DNA from: Vulcanimicrobiota bacterium
GTDB taxonomy: Bacteria; Vulcanimicrobiota; Vulcanimicrobiia; Vulcanimicrobiales; Vulcanimicrobiaceae
NCBI GenBank assembly: GCA_019233165.1
Contig: JAFAMS010000244.1
Location: 1 to 7,447 of the forward strand
Direction: 5' to 3'
Length of the DNA: 7,447 nt
Positions 1 to 6,174 of this stretch are shown piece by piece. A program made the translations under genes and the position numbers. The number at the start of each line of letters is the position of its first letter. The first letter of the stretch is position 1. Below the pieces are notes generated by a model, which had not been told where the DNA came from, ran no database searches, and saw only the letters and a program-made list of their open reading frames with translations.

Positions 1-345
1 AAGATCGCGCGCGCCGCAGCGCAGCAATCGGGACGTACGCACGTCCCCGATATCGACGAGCCGCTCGCATTCCAGACGCTCCTCGGCACACTCTCCGGCT
101 ACGCACTCGCGCTCTTCGCCTGGGAACTCGGGGGCGTGCCGTTGCGCGAGGCGTTGCGCGCGCGCGGCGACGCGCACTCGATCCTCGCGATCGTCGGTCC
201 GGAAGGGGGGTTCAGCACCGCCGAGGCCGAGGCTGCGGAGGCCGCCGGCGCGCGCAGAGTCTCGCTGGGGCGGCGGATTCTGCGCACCGAGACCGCGGGG
301 CCGGTCATCCTGACCGCCGTCTTGTACGAAGGCGGCGAGCTCTAA
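1..345 (+). CDS. rsmE: 16S rRNA (uracil-1498-N3)-methyltransferase RsmE, C-terminal part
   Basis: This is the last 114 residues of an RsmE-family SPOUT methyltransferase, open at the left window edge. The family is usually about 240-250 aa, so the N-terminal PUA-like domain and part of the knot domain lie outside. RsmE methylates N3 of U1498 in 16S rRNA, using S-adenosylmethionine, on the assembled 30S subunit. Family hallmarks are visible: an AAQQSGRT-type segment at visible residues 5-13, followed by VP; GPEGGFS at 66-72, a loop of the SAM-binding trefoil knot; and LGRRILRTETA at 89-99, the other knot loop. The frame is open from base 1 to the TAA at 343-345. The next gene starts 22 nt downstream, so the two may be co-transcribed, although the functions are unrelated. 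The family call is secure. The exact target base is known from the E. coli enzyme and inferred here. Confidence 0.95.
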   Translation, partial: KIARAAAQQSGRTHVPDIDEPLAFQTLLGTLSGYALALFAWELGGVPLREALRARGDAHSILAIVGPEGGFSTAEAEAAEAAGARRVSLGRRILRTETAGPVILTAVLYEGGEL

Positions 346-367
346 GCGGTCCAAGCCAGACCGCACG

Positions 368-2050
368 ATGAACGAACGAACCGGCGGCGCCGTCTTGATC
401 GATGCGCTCAAAGCGAACGGGGTCGACTTGGCATTCTGCGTCCCCGGCGAGAGTTATCTCGAAGCGCTCGACGCCTTCTACGACGCGCGCGACGCGATTC
501 GCTTGATCGTGTGCCGGCAAGAAGGCGGCGCGGCTTACATGGCGGAGGCGTTCGGGAAGCTGACGGGACGTCCGGGGATTTGCTTCGTGACGCGCGGCCC
601 CGGCGCGACCAACGCTTCGATCGGGATTCACACGGCGCGGCAAGACTCGACCCCGATGATTCTCTTCGTCGGACAAGTCGAAACGACGATGAAGGGACGC
701 GAAGCGTTTCAAGAAGTGGAGATCGCCGCGACGTTCGGCACGCTCGCGAAGTGGGCGTCCGACATCGACGATGCGTCGCGGATCCCCGAGTACGTCGCGC
801 GCGCGTTCCACGTGGCGACCTCGGGAAGGCCGGGTCCGGTCGTCCTCGGACTGCCGGAAGACGTGCTCGCCGCGCGCGTTCGCGTCGGCGACGTGGCCGC
901 CGCGTCCCCGGCACGTTCCGTCCCGCCGACCGATGCGCTCGAGCGAATGCGCGCGCTCGTCGCGCAGAGCGCGCGACCGCTCGCAATTCTCGGGGGAAGC
1001 GGGTGGACCGTTGCCGCGCGACGGGAGATCGCCGCATGGCTCGAGGCCGCATCGATACCGACCGCGTGCGGTTTTCGCCGCCAAGATCTCATCGACAACG
1101 AATCGCCGGTGTATGTGGGACATGCCGGCGTCGGGATCATGCCGTATCTCGCAAAGCGGATCGTTGAAGCCGATCTCGTACTGGCAATCGGCTCCCGCCT
1201 CGGCGAGGCGGTCACGCAAGGTTTCACGTTGATCGAAGCGCCGCGCCCGAAGCAACGATTGATCCACGTCTATCCGGACCCCGACGAGCTCGGCCGCGTC
1301 TACCAACCCGATCTGCCGATCAACGCGGCGATCCCCGAATTCGCAGCCGCGCTGCGTTCGCTCGCGCCGCCCGAGCCTCGATGGAGAGCTTGGTCTTCGG
1401 CATTGCGCGAGGAGTACGAAGGATCGCGCGACGTCGCGCGTCGCGAGGCGCGCGCGCGCGAGGGCTACGTCGACCTTGCCAACGTCGTCGCGCATCTCGC
1501 CCAGACGCTTCCGAACGACGCGATCGTCACGACCGGCGCAGGGAACTTCGCGGGCTGGGTGCACCGCTATTTTCGCTACCGCAACTATCCGGCGCAGCTC
1601 GGCGCGGTCAACGGCTCGATGGGCTATGGGTTGCCGTCCGCGCTTGCGGCGAAGCTCGTCCATCCCAAACGGCTTGTGGTCGCGTTCTGCGGCGACGGCG
1701 ATTTCTTGATGACCGGCCAAGAGCTCGCGACCGCGATGCAATACCACGTGCCGGTCGTCGTCGTGCTCGCGAACAACGGAATGTACGGCACGATCCGGAT
1801 GCATCAGGAACGAGAGCATCCCGAACGCGTGGTGGGGACCGAGCTCACGAACCCCGATTTCGTGCGCCTGGCCGAGGCCTACGGTGCCCATGCCGAGCGC
1901 GTAGCGACCGACGACGAATTCCCGGCGGCCTTCGAGCGCGCCCGGGCATCGGGTCGCCTCGCCGTCCTCGAGCTCGCGGTCGATCCCGAGCTGCTCAGCA
2001 CGAGGGCGACGGTAGGCAGTTTGAGGGAACGCGCCAAGACGCGAAGCTAG
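368..2050 (+). CDS. Thiamine-diphosphate-dependent enzyme, acetolactate synthase-like
   Basis: A complete 560-aa ThDP enzyme of the acetolactate synthase / benzoylformate decarboxylase superfamily. Domain order is normal: N-terminal pyrimidine-binding domain (about 1-170), central Rossmann-like domain (about 190-335) and C-terminal pyrophosphate-binding domain (about 365-545). E52, in RQEGGAAYMAEAFG, is the expected glutamate that activates the cofactor. RGPGATNA (76-83) and AFQEVE (113-118) are typical of the acetolactate synthase branch. The Mg-ThDP motif runs from GDGDF (442-446) to NN (469-470), followed by GMYGTIRMHQ. The length fits the family. The ATG at 368 begins just before the conserved domain and has no obvious Shine-Dalgarno. 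Against a true biosynthetic IlvB, there is no ilvN or other branched-chain gene nearby, and relatives with this N-terminus are usually left as generic ThDP enzymes. Substrate is therefore not assigned; carboligase or 2-oxoacid decarboxylase chemistry are both possible. Confidence 0.9.
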   Translation: MNERTGGAVLIDALKANGVDLAFCVPGESYLEALDAFYDARDAIRLIVCRQEGGAAYMAEAFGKLTGRPGICFVTRGPGATNASIGIHTARQDSTPMILFVGQVETTMKGREAFQEVEIAATFGTLAKWASDIDDASRIPEYVARAFHVATSGRPGPVVLGLPEDVLAARVRVGDVAAASPARSVPPTDALERMRALVAQSARPLAILGGSGWTVAARREIAAWLEAASIPTACGFRRQDLIDNESPVYVGHAGVGIMPYLAKRIVEADLVLAIGSRLGEAVTQGFTLIEAPRPKQRLIHVYPDPDELGRVYQPDLPINAAIPEFAAALRSLAPPEPRWRAWSSALREEYEGSRDVARREARAREGYVDLANVVAHLAQTLPNDAIVTTGAGNFAGWVHRYFRYRNYPAQLGAVNGSMGYGLPSALAAKLVHPKRLVVAFCGDGDFLMTGQELATAMQYHVPVVVVLANNGMYGTIRMHQEREHPERVVGTELTNPDFVRLAEAYGAHAERVATDDEFPAAFERARASGRLAVLELAVDPELLSTRATVGSLRERAKTRS

Positions 2051-2111
2051 TCGGTTTTCGGGAAGGAAAAGGGAAGCCTTAGAGAAGAAAGTCTGCCCTT
2101 CAAGGGGATGG

Positions 2112-2128
2112 ATTTCGGCTCATTTCGG
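2112..2128. repeat. 7-bp direct repeats one helical turn apart upstream of the DUF2384 gene
   Basis: ATTTCGG occurs at 2112-2118 and again at 2122-2128, so the copies start exactly 10 bp apart. An imperfect third copy (TTTCCGG) lies at 2135-2141, just before the ATG at 2143. Same-face direct repeats beside a start codon could be an operator for a helix-turn-helix protein, possibly the adjacent gene product itself. This is inferred from spacing and position only. Confidence 0.35.
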
Positions 2129-2134
2129 TATACC
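2129..2134 (+). promoter_or_regulatory. Possible -10 box for the DUF2384 gene
   Basis: TATACC, inside the 8-bp palindrome GGTATACC (2127-2134), lies 8 nt before the ATG at 2143. No convincing -35 is present 16-18 bp upstream. If it is used, transcription would begin almost at the start codon, giving a leaderless mRNA. That would agree with the lack of a Shine-Dalgarno sequence. This 92-bp gap is the first real intergenic space in the window, so a promoter here is reasonable but unproven. Confidence 0.25.
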
Positions 2135-2142
2135 TTTCCGGC

Positions 2143-2508
2143 ATGTCGAGCCTGCTCGACCACGTCTTCGTCGACGCTCACGACCCCGGGACCGGGAAGG
2201 TTACCGCCGAGGGGCTGCGCCGGGTCTTTTCGCTCTCGACCGCTGAGATCGCGGGGCTCGCCGGCGTCACGCCGCGCGCCATACGCCAAACGGCATCCTC
2301 GGCGCGCATTCAGGCTCGACTCGGACGTTTCGTCGACCTCATGGTACGTACCAAGCGCTTGCTGGAAGGCGACGTAGCGCTCGTGCGCATCTGGCTGCGG
2401 GCGCCGCACCCCGAGCTGGCGATGCGTTCGCCGCTCTCGTTACTCGTACGGGGCGAATTCGATCCGGTCGAGCGCATCGTGCGCGCCGCGGAATCGGCGA
2501 ATCGCTAA
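2143..2508 (+). CDS. DUF2384 (Xre/MbcA/ParS antitoxin C-terminal domain) protein
   Basis: A 121-aa protein with the layout of Xre/MbcA/ParS-type antitoxins. A helix-turn-helix-like segment lies at about 31-52 (LSTAEIAGLAGVTPRAIRQT). It is followed by a helical C-terminal domain (about 58-118) with the DUF2384 pattern WLRAPHPEL (84-92), RSPLSLL (95-101) and a final helix around 107-118. In known systems this domain binds and inhibits a RES-fold toxin, and the helix-turn-helix represses the operon. No RES protein is visible here: the next gene, 26 nt downstream, looks like a PRC-barrel and not a NAD-degrading toxin. The protein may therefore be a solitary regulator, or an antitoxin whose partner lies elsewhere. 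The start codon has no Shine-Dalgarno, but it opens the only long frame here. The domain call is fairly confident; the role is not established. Confidence 0.75.
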   Translation: MSSLLDHVFVDAHDPGTGKVTAEGLRRVFSLSTAEIAGLAGVTPRAIRQTASSARIQARLGRFVDLMVRTKRLLEGDVALVRIWLRAPHPELAMRSPLSLLVRGEFDPVERIVRAAESANR

Positions 2509-2533
2509 ATGCAAACGCCGTGCGCGCGTCGTA

Positions 2534-2851
2534 GTGGCCAAGGTTTCGCTCGCGAGGAGATTACAACTGGCACAAAGACTCGAGACGCTCGCTCCCGGAA
2601 CGCCGGTCTTTTGCGGCGAGGCGCGCGTCGGCGCCGTCGACGGCGTGTATGCGGAAGGCAAAGCGGAAGTTGCCGAATATCTCGCGGTCCGCTGGGACGC
2701 TCGCGACGGGATGCCGGTGCTCATCGCAACCAAGGACGTCGAGTCGCTCGAATCGCGCGGCGTCGTGCTGATGGGCGCGGAACCGTCGGCGTACGAGACG
2801 GCGCCGCGGTTCGACTCAAAGCTTTATCCCTCGCTGCGGCGTCTTCGCTAA
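2534..2851 (+). CDS. Small PRC-barrel-like protein of unknown function
   Basis: A 105-aa protein starting at GTG 2534, 25 nt after the preceding stop, and ending 11 nt before the next gene. After an N-terminal helix rich in Leu, Arg and Gln (about 4-20), residues 22-82 show a beta-rich pattern seen in PRC-barrel/DUF2171 folds. The pattern is PVFCG, GAVDGVYAEG, then AEYLAVRWD, PVLIATKDVESL and a final strand GVVLMG. PRC-barrels occur in RimM, in photosynthetic reaction-centre subunits and in many small stress or RNA-related proteins. The C-terminus (83-105) is a charged tail. There is no signal peptide or membrane segment, so it is probably cytoplasmic. The fold call is by eye and tentative. 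Spacing suggests co-transcription with the DUF2384 gene before it and the glycosyltransferase after it. Confidence 0.6.
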   Translation: MAKVSLARRLQLAQRLETLAPGTPVFCGEARVGAVDGVYAEGKAEVAEYLAVRWDARDGMPVLIATKDVESLESRGVVLMGAEPSAYETAPRFDSKLYPSLRRLR

Positions 2852-2862
2852 GATCGGCGCTC

Positions 2863-3570
2863 GTGAAGTTCAGCCTCGTCGTCCCGACGTATAACGAAGC
2901 CGGCGGGATCGAGCAGTTGATCCAGGCGCTCGCTGCGGTGTTCGAAGAGAACGGCCTCGACGGCGAGATCGTCGTCGTCGACGACAACTCGCCCGATGGG
3001 ACCGGCGCGATCGTCGACCGGCTCGCCGTGCGCTATCCGGTCAAGTGCGTCCATCGGCCCGGAAAGCTGGGCCTCTCCTCGGGCGTGATCGACGGATGGA
3101 AGGCGGCTCGCCCGGAGTCCGAGGCGCTCGGCGCGATGGACGCCGACTTCAGCCACGATCCTAAAGTGATTCCGGCGATGGTTCGCGCGCTCGAGAGCGG
3201 TTACGGTCTCGCCGTGGGGAGCCGCTACGTCCCCGGGGGCGGGATCTCGAACTGGCCGAAGCGCCGTAAGATCACCTCGCTGGTTGCAATCGTGCTGGCG
3301 AAGCCGCTGACGCGCATCCGCGACATCACGAGCGGCTTCTTTCTCGTCAAGCGTGCCGCGCTCGATGGCGTCGAGCTCGATCCGATCGGTTTCAAGATCG
3401 GTCTGGAAGTCTTCGCGAAAGCGCACTACGGAAAGGCCGCCGAGATTCCGTACGTCTTCACCGACCGGATCGCCGGCACGTCGAAATTGAATCAAGGCGA
3501 GATCGTCAACTATTTGCGCCAGCTCGGGCGAATCTACCGCCTCAAGCTGGCGGGAAGCTTGCGCCGCTGA
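2863..3570 (+). CDS. Family 2 glycosyltransferase, polyprenol-phosphate mannose synthase (DPM1)-like
   Basis: A 235-aa GT-A glycosyltransferase of the DPM1 type, predicted to transfer a sugar (classically mannose from GDP-mannose) to a polyprenyl phosphate at the inner face of the membrane. Visible motifs are VVPTYNE (6-12), VVDDNSPDGT (38-47), the metal-binding MDADFSHDP (92-100), VGSRYVPGG (118-126), SGFFLVKR (157-164) and DRIAGTSKLN (201-210). All key acidic residues are present. It is a single-domain form with no C-terminal GtrA-like membrane domain. The frame stays open upstream to 2509, but the GTG at 2863 is chosen because the VPTYNE strand starts right after it and earlier starts would overlap the preceding gene by over 300 nt. 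The stop overlaps the accD start as TGATG, implying translational coupling. The sugar donor is inferred; glucose or another sugar is possible. Confidence 0.88.
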   Translation: MKFSLVVPTYNEAGGIEQLIQALAAVFEENGLDGEIVVVDDNSPDGTGAIVDRLAVRYPVKCVHRPGKLGLSSGVIDGWKAARPESEALGAMDADFSHDPKVIPAMVRALESGYGLAVGSRYVPGGGISNWPKRRKITSLVAIVLAKPLTRIRDITSGFFLVKRAALDGVELDPIGFKIGLEVFAKAHYGKAAEIPYVFTDRIAGTSKLNQGEIVNYLRQLGRIYRLKLAGSLRR

Positions 3571-4433
3571 TGCCGATGCCGGAATGGCTGCGCTCGCGTA
3601 AGGGCGCACAAACCGAGGAGCCGGCGCAGTGGATGAAGTGTCCCAGCTGCGGCGAGCTGCTGTACAAGAGCGATCTCAAAGCGAACCACGAGATTTGCAT
3701 GAAATGCGGGCACTATTTCCGCATGCACGCGCCGGATCGGATTGTCTCGCTCGTCGACGGGGACTTCACCGAGCTCGGTGCAGAGATCGAGCCCGGCGAT
3801 CCGCTCGGGTGGGTCGACAAGCGGCCGTATCCCGACAAGCTGCAAAGCGACCGTGAGAAGAGCGGCCTCTCGGAAGCGGTCGTGACCGGTTTCGGCGCCG
3901 TCGGCGGCTTCACGGTCGGTCTCGGCGTGATGGATTTCTACTTTCGAGGCGGGACGATGGGGACGGTCGTCGGCGATCGCGTCGCGCTCTTATTCGAGCG
4001 CGCGCGCGAGCGCAAGCTGCCCGTTGTCCTGTTCACGGCGAGCGGCGGGGCCCGCATGGAAGAAGGGATGCTCGCCTTGATGCAGCTCGCGAAAACGACG
4101 CAAGCCGTCGAGCGATTCCGCCGCGACGGTCTGTACTACATCGCGGTTCTCACCGATCCGACGACCGGCGGCGTATCGGCGAGCTTCGCCTTTCAAGCCC
4201 ACGTCGTCGTTGCTGAAGCCGGCGCCGCGATCGGCTTCGCCGGACGGCGCGTGATCGAACAGACGATCCGGCAGAAGCTTCCCGAGAACTTCCAGCGGGC
4301 CGAGTTCTTGCTCGAGCACGGCGCGATCGACATGGTCGTGGAGCGCCCGAAGCTCAAGGAGACGTTGGTCCGTCTCCTCGACTACGGCGTCGGCGCCGCG
4401 CAAGGCGCCTCGCCGAACGGACGGGCGCGATGA
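3570..4433 (+). CDS. accD: Acetyl-CoA carboxylase carboxyltransferase subunit beta
   Basis: A complete 287-aa AccD. With AccA it forms the alpha2-beta2 carboxyltransferase, which moves CO2 from carboxybiotin on BCCP to acetyl-CoA to make malonyl-CoA, the committed step of fatty acid synthesis. The N-terminal zinc ribbon has all four cysteines: C24, C27, C43 and C46. The crotonase-like core shows RGGTMGTVVGDR (126-137), SGGARMEEG (158-166), LTDPTTGGVSASFA (194-207) and GFAGRRVIEQT (222-232). These match the family closely. The length is slightly short of the E. coli protein. The ATG at 3570 overlaps the upstream stop by one base; M3 at 3576 is an alternative start. The end overlaps accA as ATGA. 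There is no accB or accC in the window, so the biotin carboxylase half must be encoded elsewhere. Confidence 0.97.
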   Translation: MPMPEWLRSRKGAQTEEPAQWMKCPSCGELLYKSDLKANHEICMKCGHYFRMHAPDRIVSLVDGDFTELGAEIEPGDPLGWVDKRPYPDKLQSDREKSGLSEAVVTGFGAVGGFTVGLGVMDFYFRGGTMGTVVGDRVALLFERARERKLPVVLFTASGGARMEEGMLALMQLAKTTQAVERFRRDGLYYIAVLTDPTTGGVSASFAFQAHVVVAEAGAAIGFAGRRVIEQTIRQKLPENFQRAEFLLEHGAIDMVVERPKLKETLVRLLDYGVGAAQGASPNGRAR

Positions 4434-5410
4434 ACCCGATCGTCGATCGCGAGAAAGGGCTCATCGAGCTGGGGCGGCGGATCGAGGAGCTCAAGACGCT
4501 CAGCGCGACGCAGAACGTCGACCTTTCGACGCAGATCGCGGCCCTCGAAGCCGAGTATGCGAAGATTCAACAGGAGATCTTCGGATCGCTTACGCCGTGG
4601 CAGCGCGTCAACATGGCACGGCATCCGAAGCGTCCGACGGCGGCCGAGTACATCGCGAAACTCGACGCATTCGACGAGCTGCACGGCGACCGGTTCTTTC
4701 GCGACGATCCGGCGGTGATCGCCGGCTTCGCGAAGCTGCGAGGCCGGCGCGTCGTGGTCGTCGGCCAGCAGCGCGGTCGCGACACCAAGGAAAACGTGCG
4801 CGTCAATTTTGGGATGGTGACGCCGGAGGGCTACCGCAAGGTGCGGCGCCTTTTCGAGCTGGCGTCGCACCTCGGGCTCCCGATCGTCACCTTCGTCGAC
4901 ACGAAGGGCGCGGATCCGGGGATCGGCTCCGAGGAGCGCGCGCAATCGGAAGCGATCGCGTCGTGCCTGTACGCGCTCGCCGAGTCGCGCGTCCCCTCGG
5001 TTTCGACGATCGTCGGCGAAGGCGGCAGCGGGGGAGCGTTGGCCCTCGGCCTGACGGACCGAATCATCATGCTCCAGCACAGCATCTATTCGGTCGCGGG
5101 GCCCGAAGCGGCAGCGGCGATTCTGTTCAGCGACGCAACCAAAGCGCCGGAAGCCGCGGCCAGCTTACGCTTGACCAGCGACGACGCCGTTCTGCTGGGG
5201 ATCGCCGACGAGGTGATCGGGGAGCCGCTCGGCGGCGCCCACCGCGACAAAGACGCGACGATCGAGCTCGTCTTGAATGCGATCGAGCGCCATCTCGCGG
5301 AGCTCGCGCCGTGGACGCCGGAGCGCTTGCAAGAGGCGCGCTATCGAAAATACCGTCAGATCGGTGCCTGGCGCGCGCGAACCGCGCCGAGCGAGCAAGG
5401 TCCGCGATGA
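4430..5410 (+). CDS. accA: Acetyl-CoA carboxylase carboxyltransferase subunit alpha
   Basis: A complete 326-aa AccA, partner of AccD in the carboxyltransferase heterotetramer. The N-terminal helical region (about 5-60) is followed by the crotonase-like core: ELHGDR (83-88), NFGMVTPEGYRK (126-137), GSEERAQSEAIA (166-177), GEGGSGGALALG (196-207) and EPLGGAHRD (265-273). The glycine-rich oxyanion region is intact. Two motifs depart from the family. The usual DTPGAYPG reads DTKGADPG (157-164, with K159 and D162). The usual SV-I/A-SPEGCASIL reads SVAGPEAAAAIL (221-232). The reading frame is intact and the rest is well conserved, so the gene is probably functional; the changes may be lineage-specific. 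The start overlaps the accD stop by 4 nt (ATGA), which favours equal synthesis of the two subunits. The stop overlaps the next start in the same way. Confidence 0.96.
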   Translation: MNPIVDREKGLIELGRRIEELKTLSATQNVDLSTQIAALEAEYAKIQQEIFGSLTPWQRVNMARHPKRPTAAEYIAKLDAFDELHGDRFFRDDPAVIAGFAKLRGRRVVVVGQQRGRDTKENVRVNFGMVTPEGYRKVRRLFELASHLGLPIVTFVDTKGADPGIGSEERAQSEAIASCLYALAESRVPSVSTIVGEGGSGGALALGLTDRIIMLQHSIYSVAGPEAAAAILFSDATKAPEAAASLRLTSDDAVLLGIADEVIGEPLGGAHRDKDATIELVLNAIERHLAELAPWTPERLQEARYRKYRQIGAWRARTAPSEQGPR

Positions 5411-5724
5411 GCGCTCGAAGATTGGTACGGCTCGGCGGTAGGGCGATCGTCGTGACGATCGTGCTCGTCTTCGCGACGCTCGTGGCAATTCAGTACGCGC
5501 GAGTTTTGCGCCGCAACGTGATTCTGGCCCGCTCGCTTGCGACGATCGATCGCGATATCGCCGCGCTCAAGCTTGCGCGCGAAGAGCGTTTGGCCAAAAT
5601 CCGGCGGCTCGAAGATCCGCGTGGAGCGATCCCGGAGATCCACGACCGCCTACGTCTGCTCGGTCCCGACGAAGCGCTGATCTACATCCGCGGGCGTAAA
5701 CCCGCAAGCAAGGCGGCTCCATGA
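5407..5724 (+). CDS. DivIC/FtsB-family septum formation initiator protein
   Basis: A 105-aa bitopic membrane protein with the DivIC/FtsB layout. There is a short basic cytoplasmic N-terminus (1-12), one membrane segment (about 13-29, rich in V, I, L and A), and a coiled-coil region (about 35-68) outside. The family's C-terminal signature follows: RLEDPRGAIPEIHDRLRLL (67-85), then GPDEALIYIRG (86-96). Such proteins bridge FtsL and the FtsW/FtsI or FtsA/FtsQ modules and help trigger septal peptidoglycan synthesis. The ATG at 5407 overlaps the accA stop (ATGA). An AAGG at 5397-5400 is a fair Shine-Dalgarno with 6 nt spacing. A long open frame upstream in this phase is spurious, because it lies across accA. 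The stop overlaps the next gene's ATG. Call based on topology and the C-terminal motif; DivIC versus FtsB naming is not resolved. Confidence 0.82.
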   Translation: MSARRLVRLGGRAIVVTIVLVFATLVAIQYARVLRRNVILARSLATIDRDIAALKLAREERLAKIRRLEDPRGAIPEIHDRLRLLGPDEALIYIRGRKPASKAAP

Positions 5725-6152
5725 GCGCAACGGTCTACGGAAACGTGATCAACCTGCACGCGATGGGCGCGACGATCCGTCTCGAGGACGGGCGGCTCGC
5801 CGCCGCGCCGCTCATCGATGTGGAAGCGCATCGAACGAGCTACCAACGCTCGCTCACCGCCCGCAAGCGGTTGCCCTTCACGGTGCGTGAAGAGCGCGCC
5901 GGCCGCTGCGCGATGCTCGCCGGGGCGTTGTTGGAAGAGCCGGCCGCCGCGACTCCGAGCGCGGCGCCGGTGATGCTGACCGACGACGCTTTCGAGGAAC
6001 GGCTCGCAGATTATCTGCGCGAAACCGAGGAATGGGCGCCGCCCGATCAGCCGCAGCCCTTCGAGCGACATCTGACGCGCAAGCGGCGCCGTGCTGCACA
6101 GTTCCCAAACGAGACGGGTTCTTCCGGACAAAAGTATCGAGGCCGCTCCTAG
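5721..6152 (+). CDS. Small S1-like (OB-fold) protein, possible YabR analogue
   Basis: A 143-aa protein whose first 68 residues resemble an S1-type OB-fold. They show YGNVINLHAMGATIRLEDGR (6-25), a mid-domain helix with TSYQRSL (39-45), then the strands LPFTV (51-55) and GRCAML (61-66). S1 domains bind single-stranded RNA. The middle (70-115) is acidic and rich in Ala and Pro. The tail is basic (RKRRR at 120-124, plus K and R to the end), which could also contact nucleic acid. The start overlaps the DivIC-like gene by 4 nt (ATGA), with AAGG at 5710-5713 as Shine-Dalgarno. In Firmicutes an S1-domain gene (yabR) follows divIC, so position supports the fold assignment. The usual S1 binding residues cannot be confirmed by eye, so RNA binding remains inference. 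Confidence 0.6.
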   Translation: MSATVYGNVINLHAMGATIRLEDGRLAAAPLIDVEAHRTSYQRSLTARKRLPFTVREERAGRCAMLAGALLEEPAAATPSAAPVMLTDDAFEERLADYLRETEEWAPPDQPQPFERHLTRKRRRAAQFPNETGSSGQKYRGRS

Positions 6153-6174
6153 CCCCTCGGCGAAGCCGCGGCTC

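Noticed and set aside
1448..1463. Alternating GC run inside the ThDP gene as a possible Z-DNA or repeat element
   Set aside because: It is short, in frame, and encodes ordinary Ala/Arg residues in the linker before the C-terminal domain. GC-rich codon use explains it.
305..1891. A 528-codon open frame on the minus strand opposite the ThDP enzyme
   Set aside because: The plus-strand frame has clear ThDP motifs throughout. The antisense product is Arg-, His- and Asp-rich with no recognisable domain, which is typical of a frame mirrored by GC-rich codon use.
2096..2106. Inverted repeat CCCTT-C-AAGGG after the ThDP gene as a terminator
   Set aside because: One central base cannot form an RNA hairpin loop, and no T-run follows. 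No convincing terminator is seen in 2051-2142.
2509..2862. N-terminal extension of the DPM1-like glycosyltransferase
   Set aside because: It is Arg-rich, matches no domain and overlaps the 105-aa gene. The family's first strand begins right after GTG 2863.
4382..5080. A 232-codon minus-strand open frame opposite accD/accA
   Set aside because: It lies across strongly conserved AccA sequence and its product is a low-complexity Arg/Asp/Ala/Leu-rich string with no motif.
4597..5406. Long plus-strand open frame running into the DivIC-like gene
   Set aside because: Only the part from 5407 resembles a protein. The upstream part is an Arg-rich shadow of accA in another phase.
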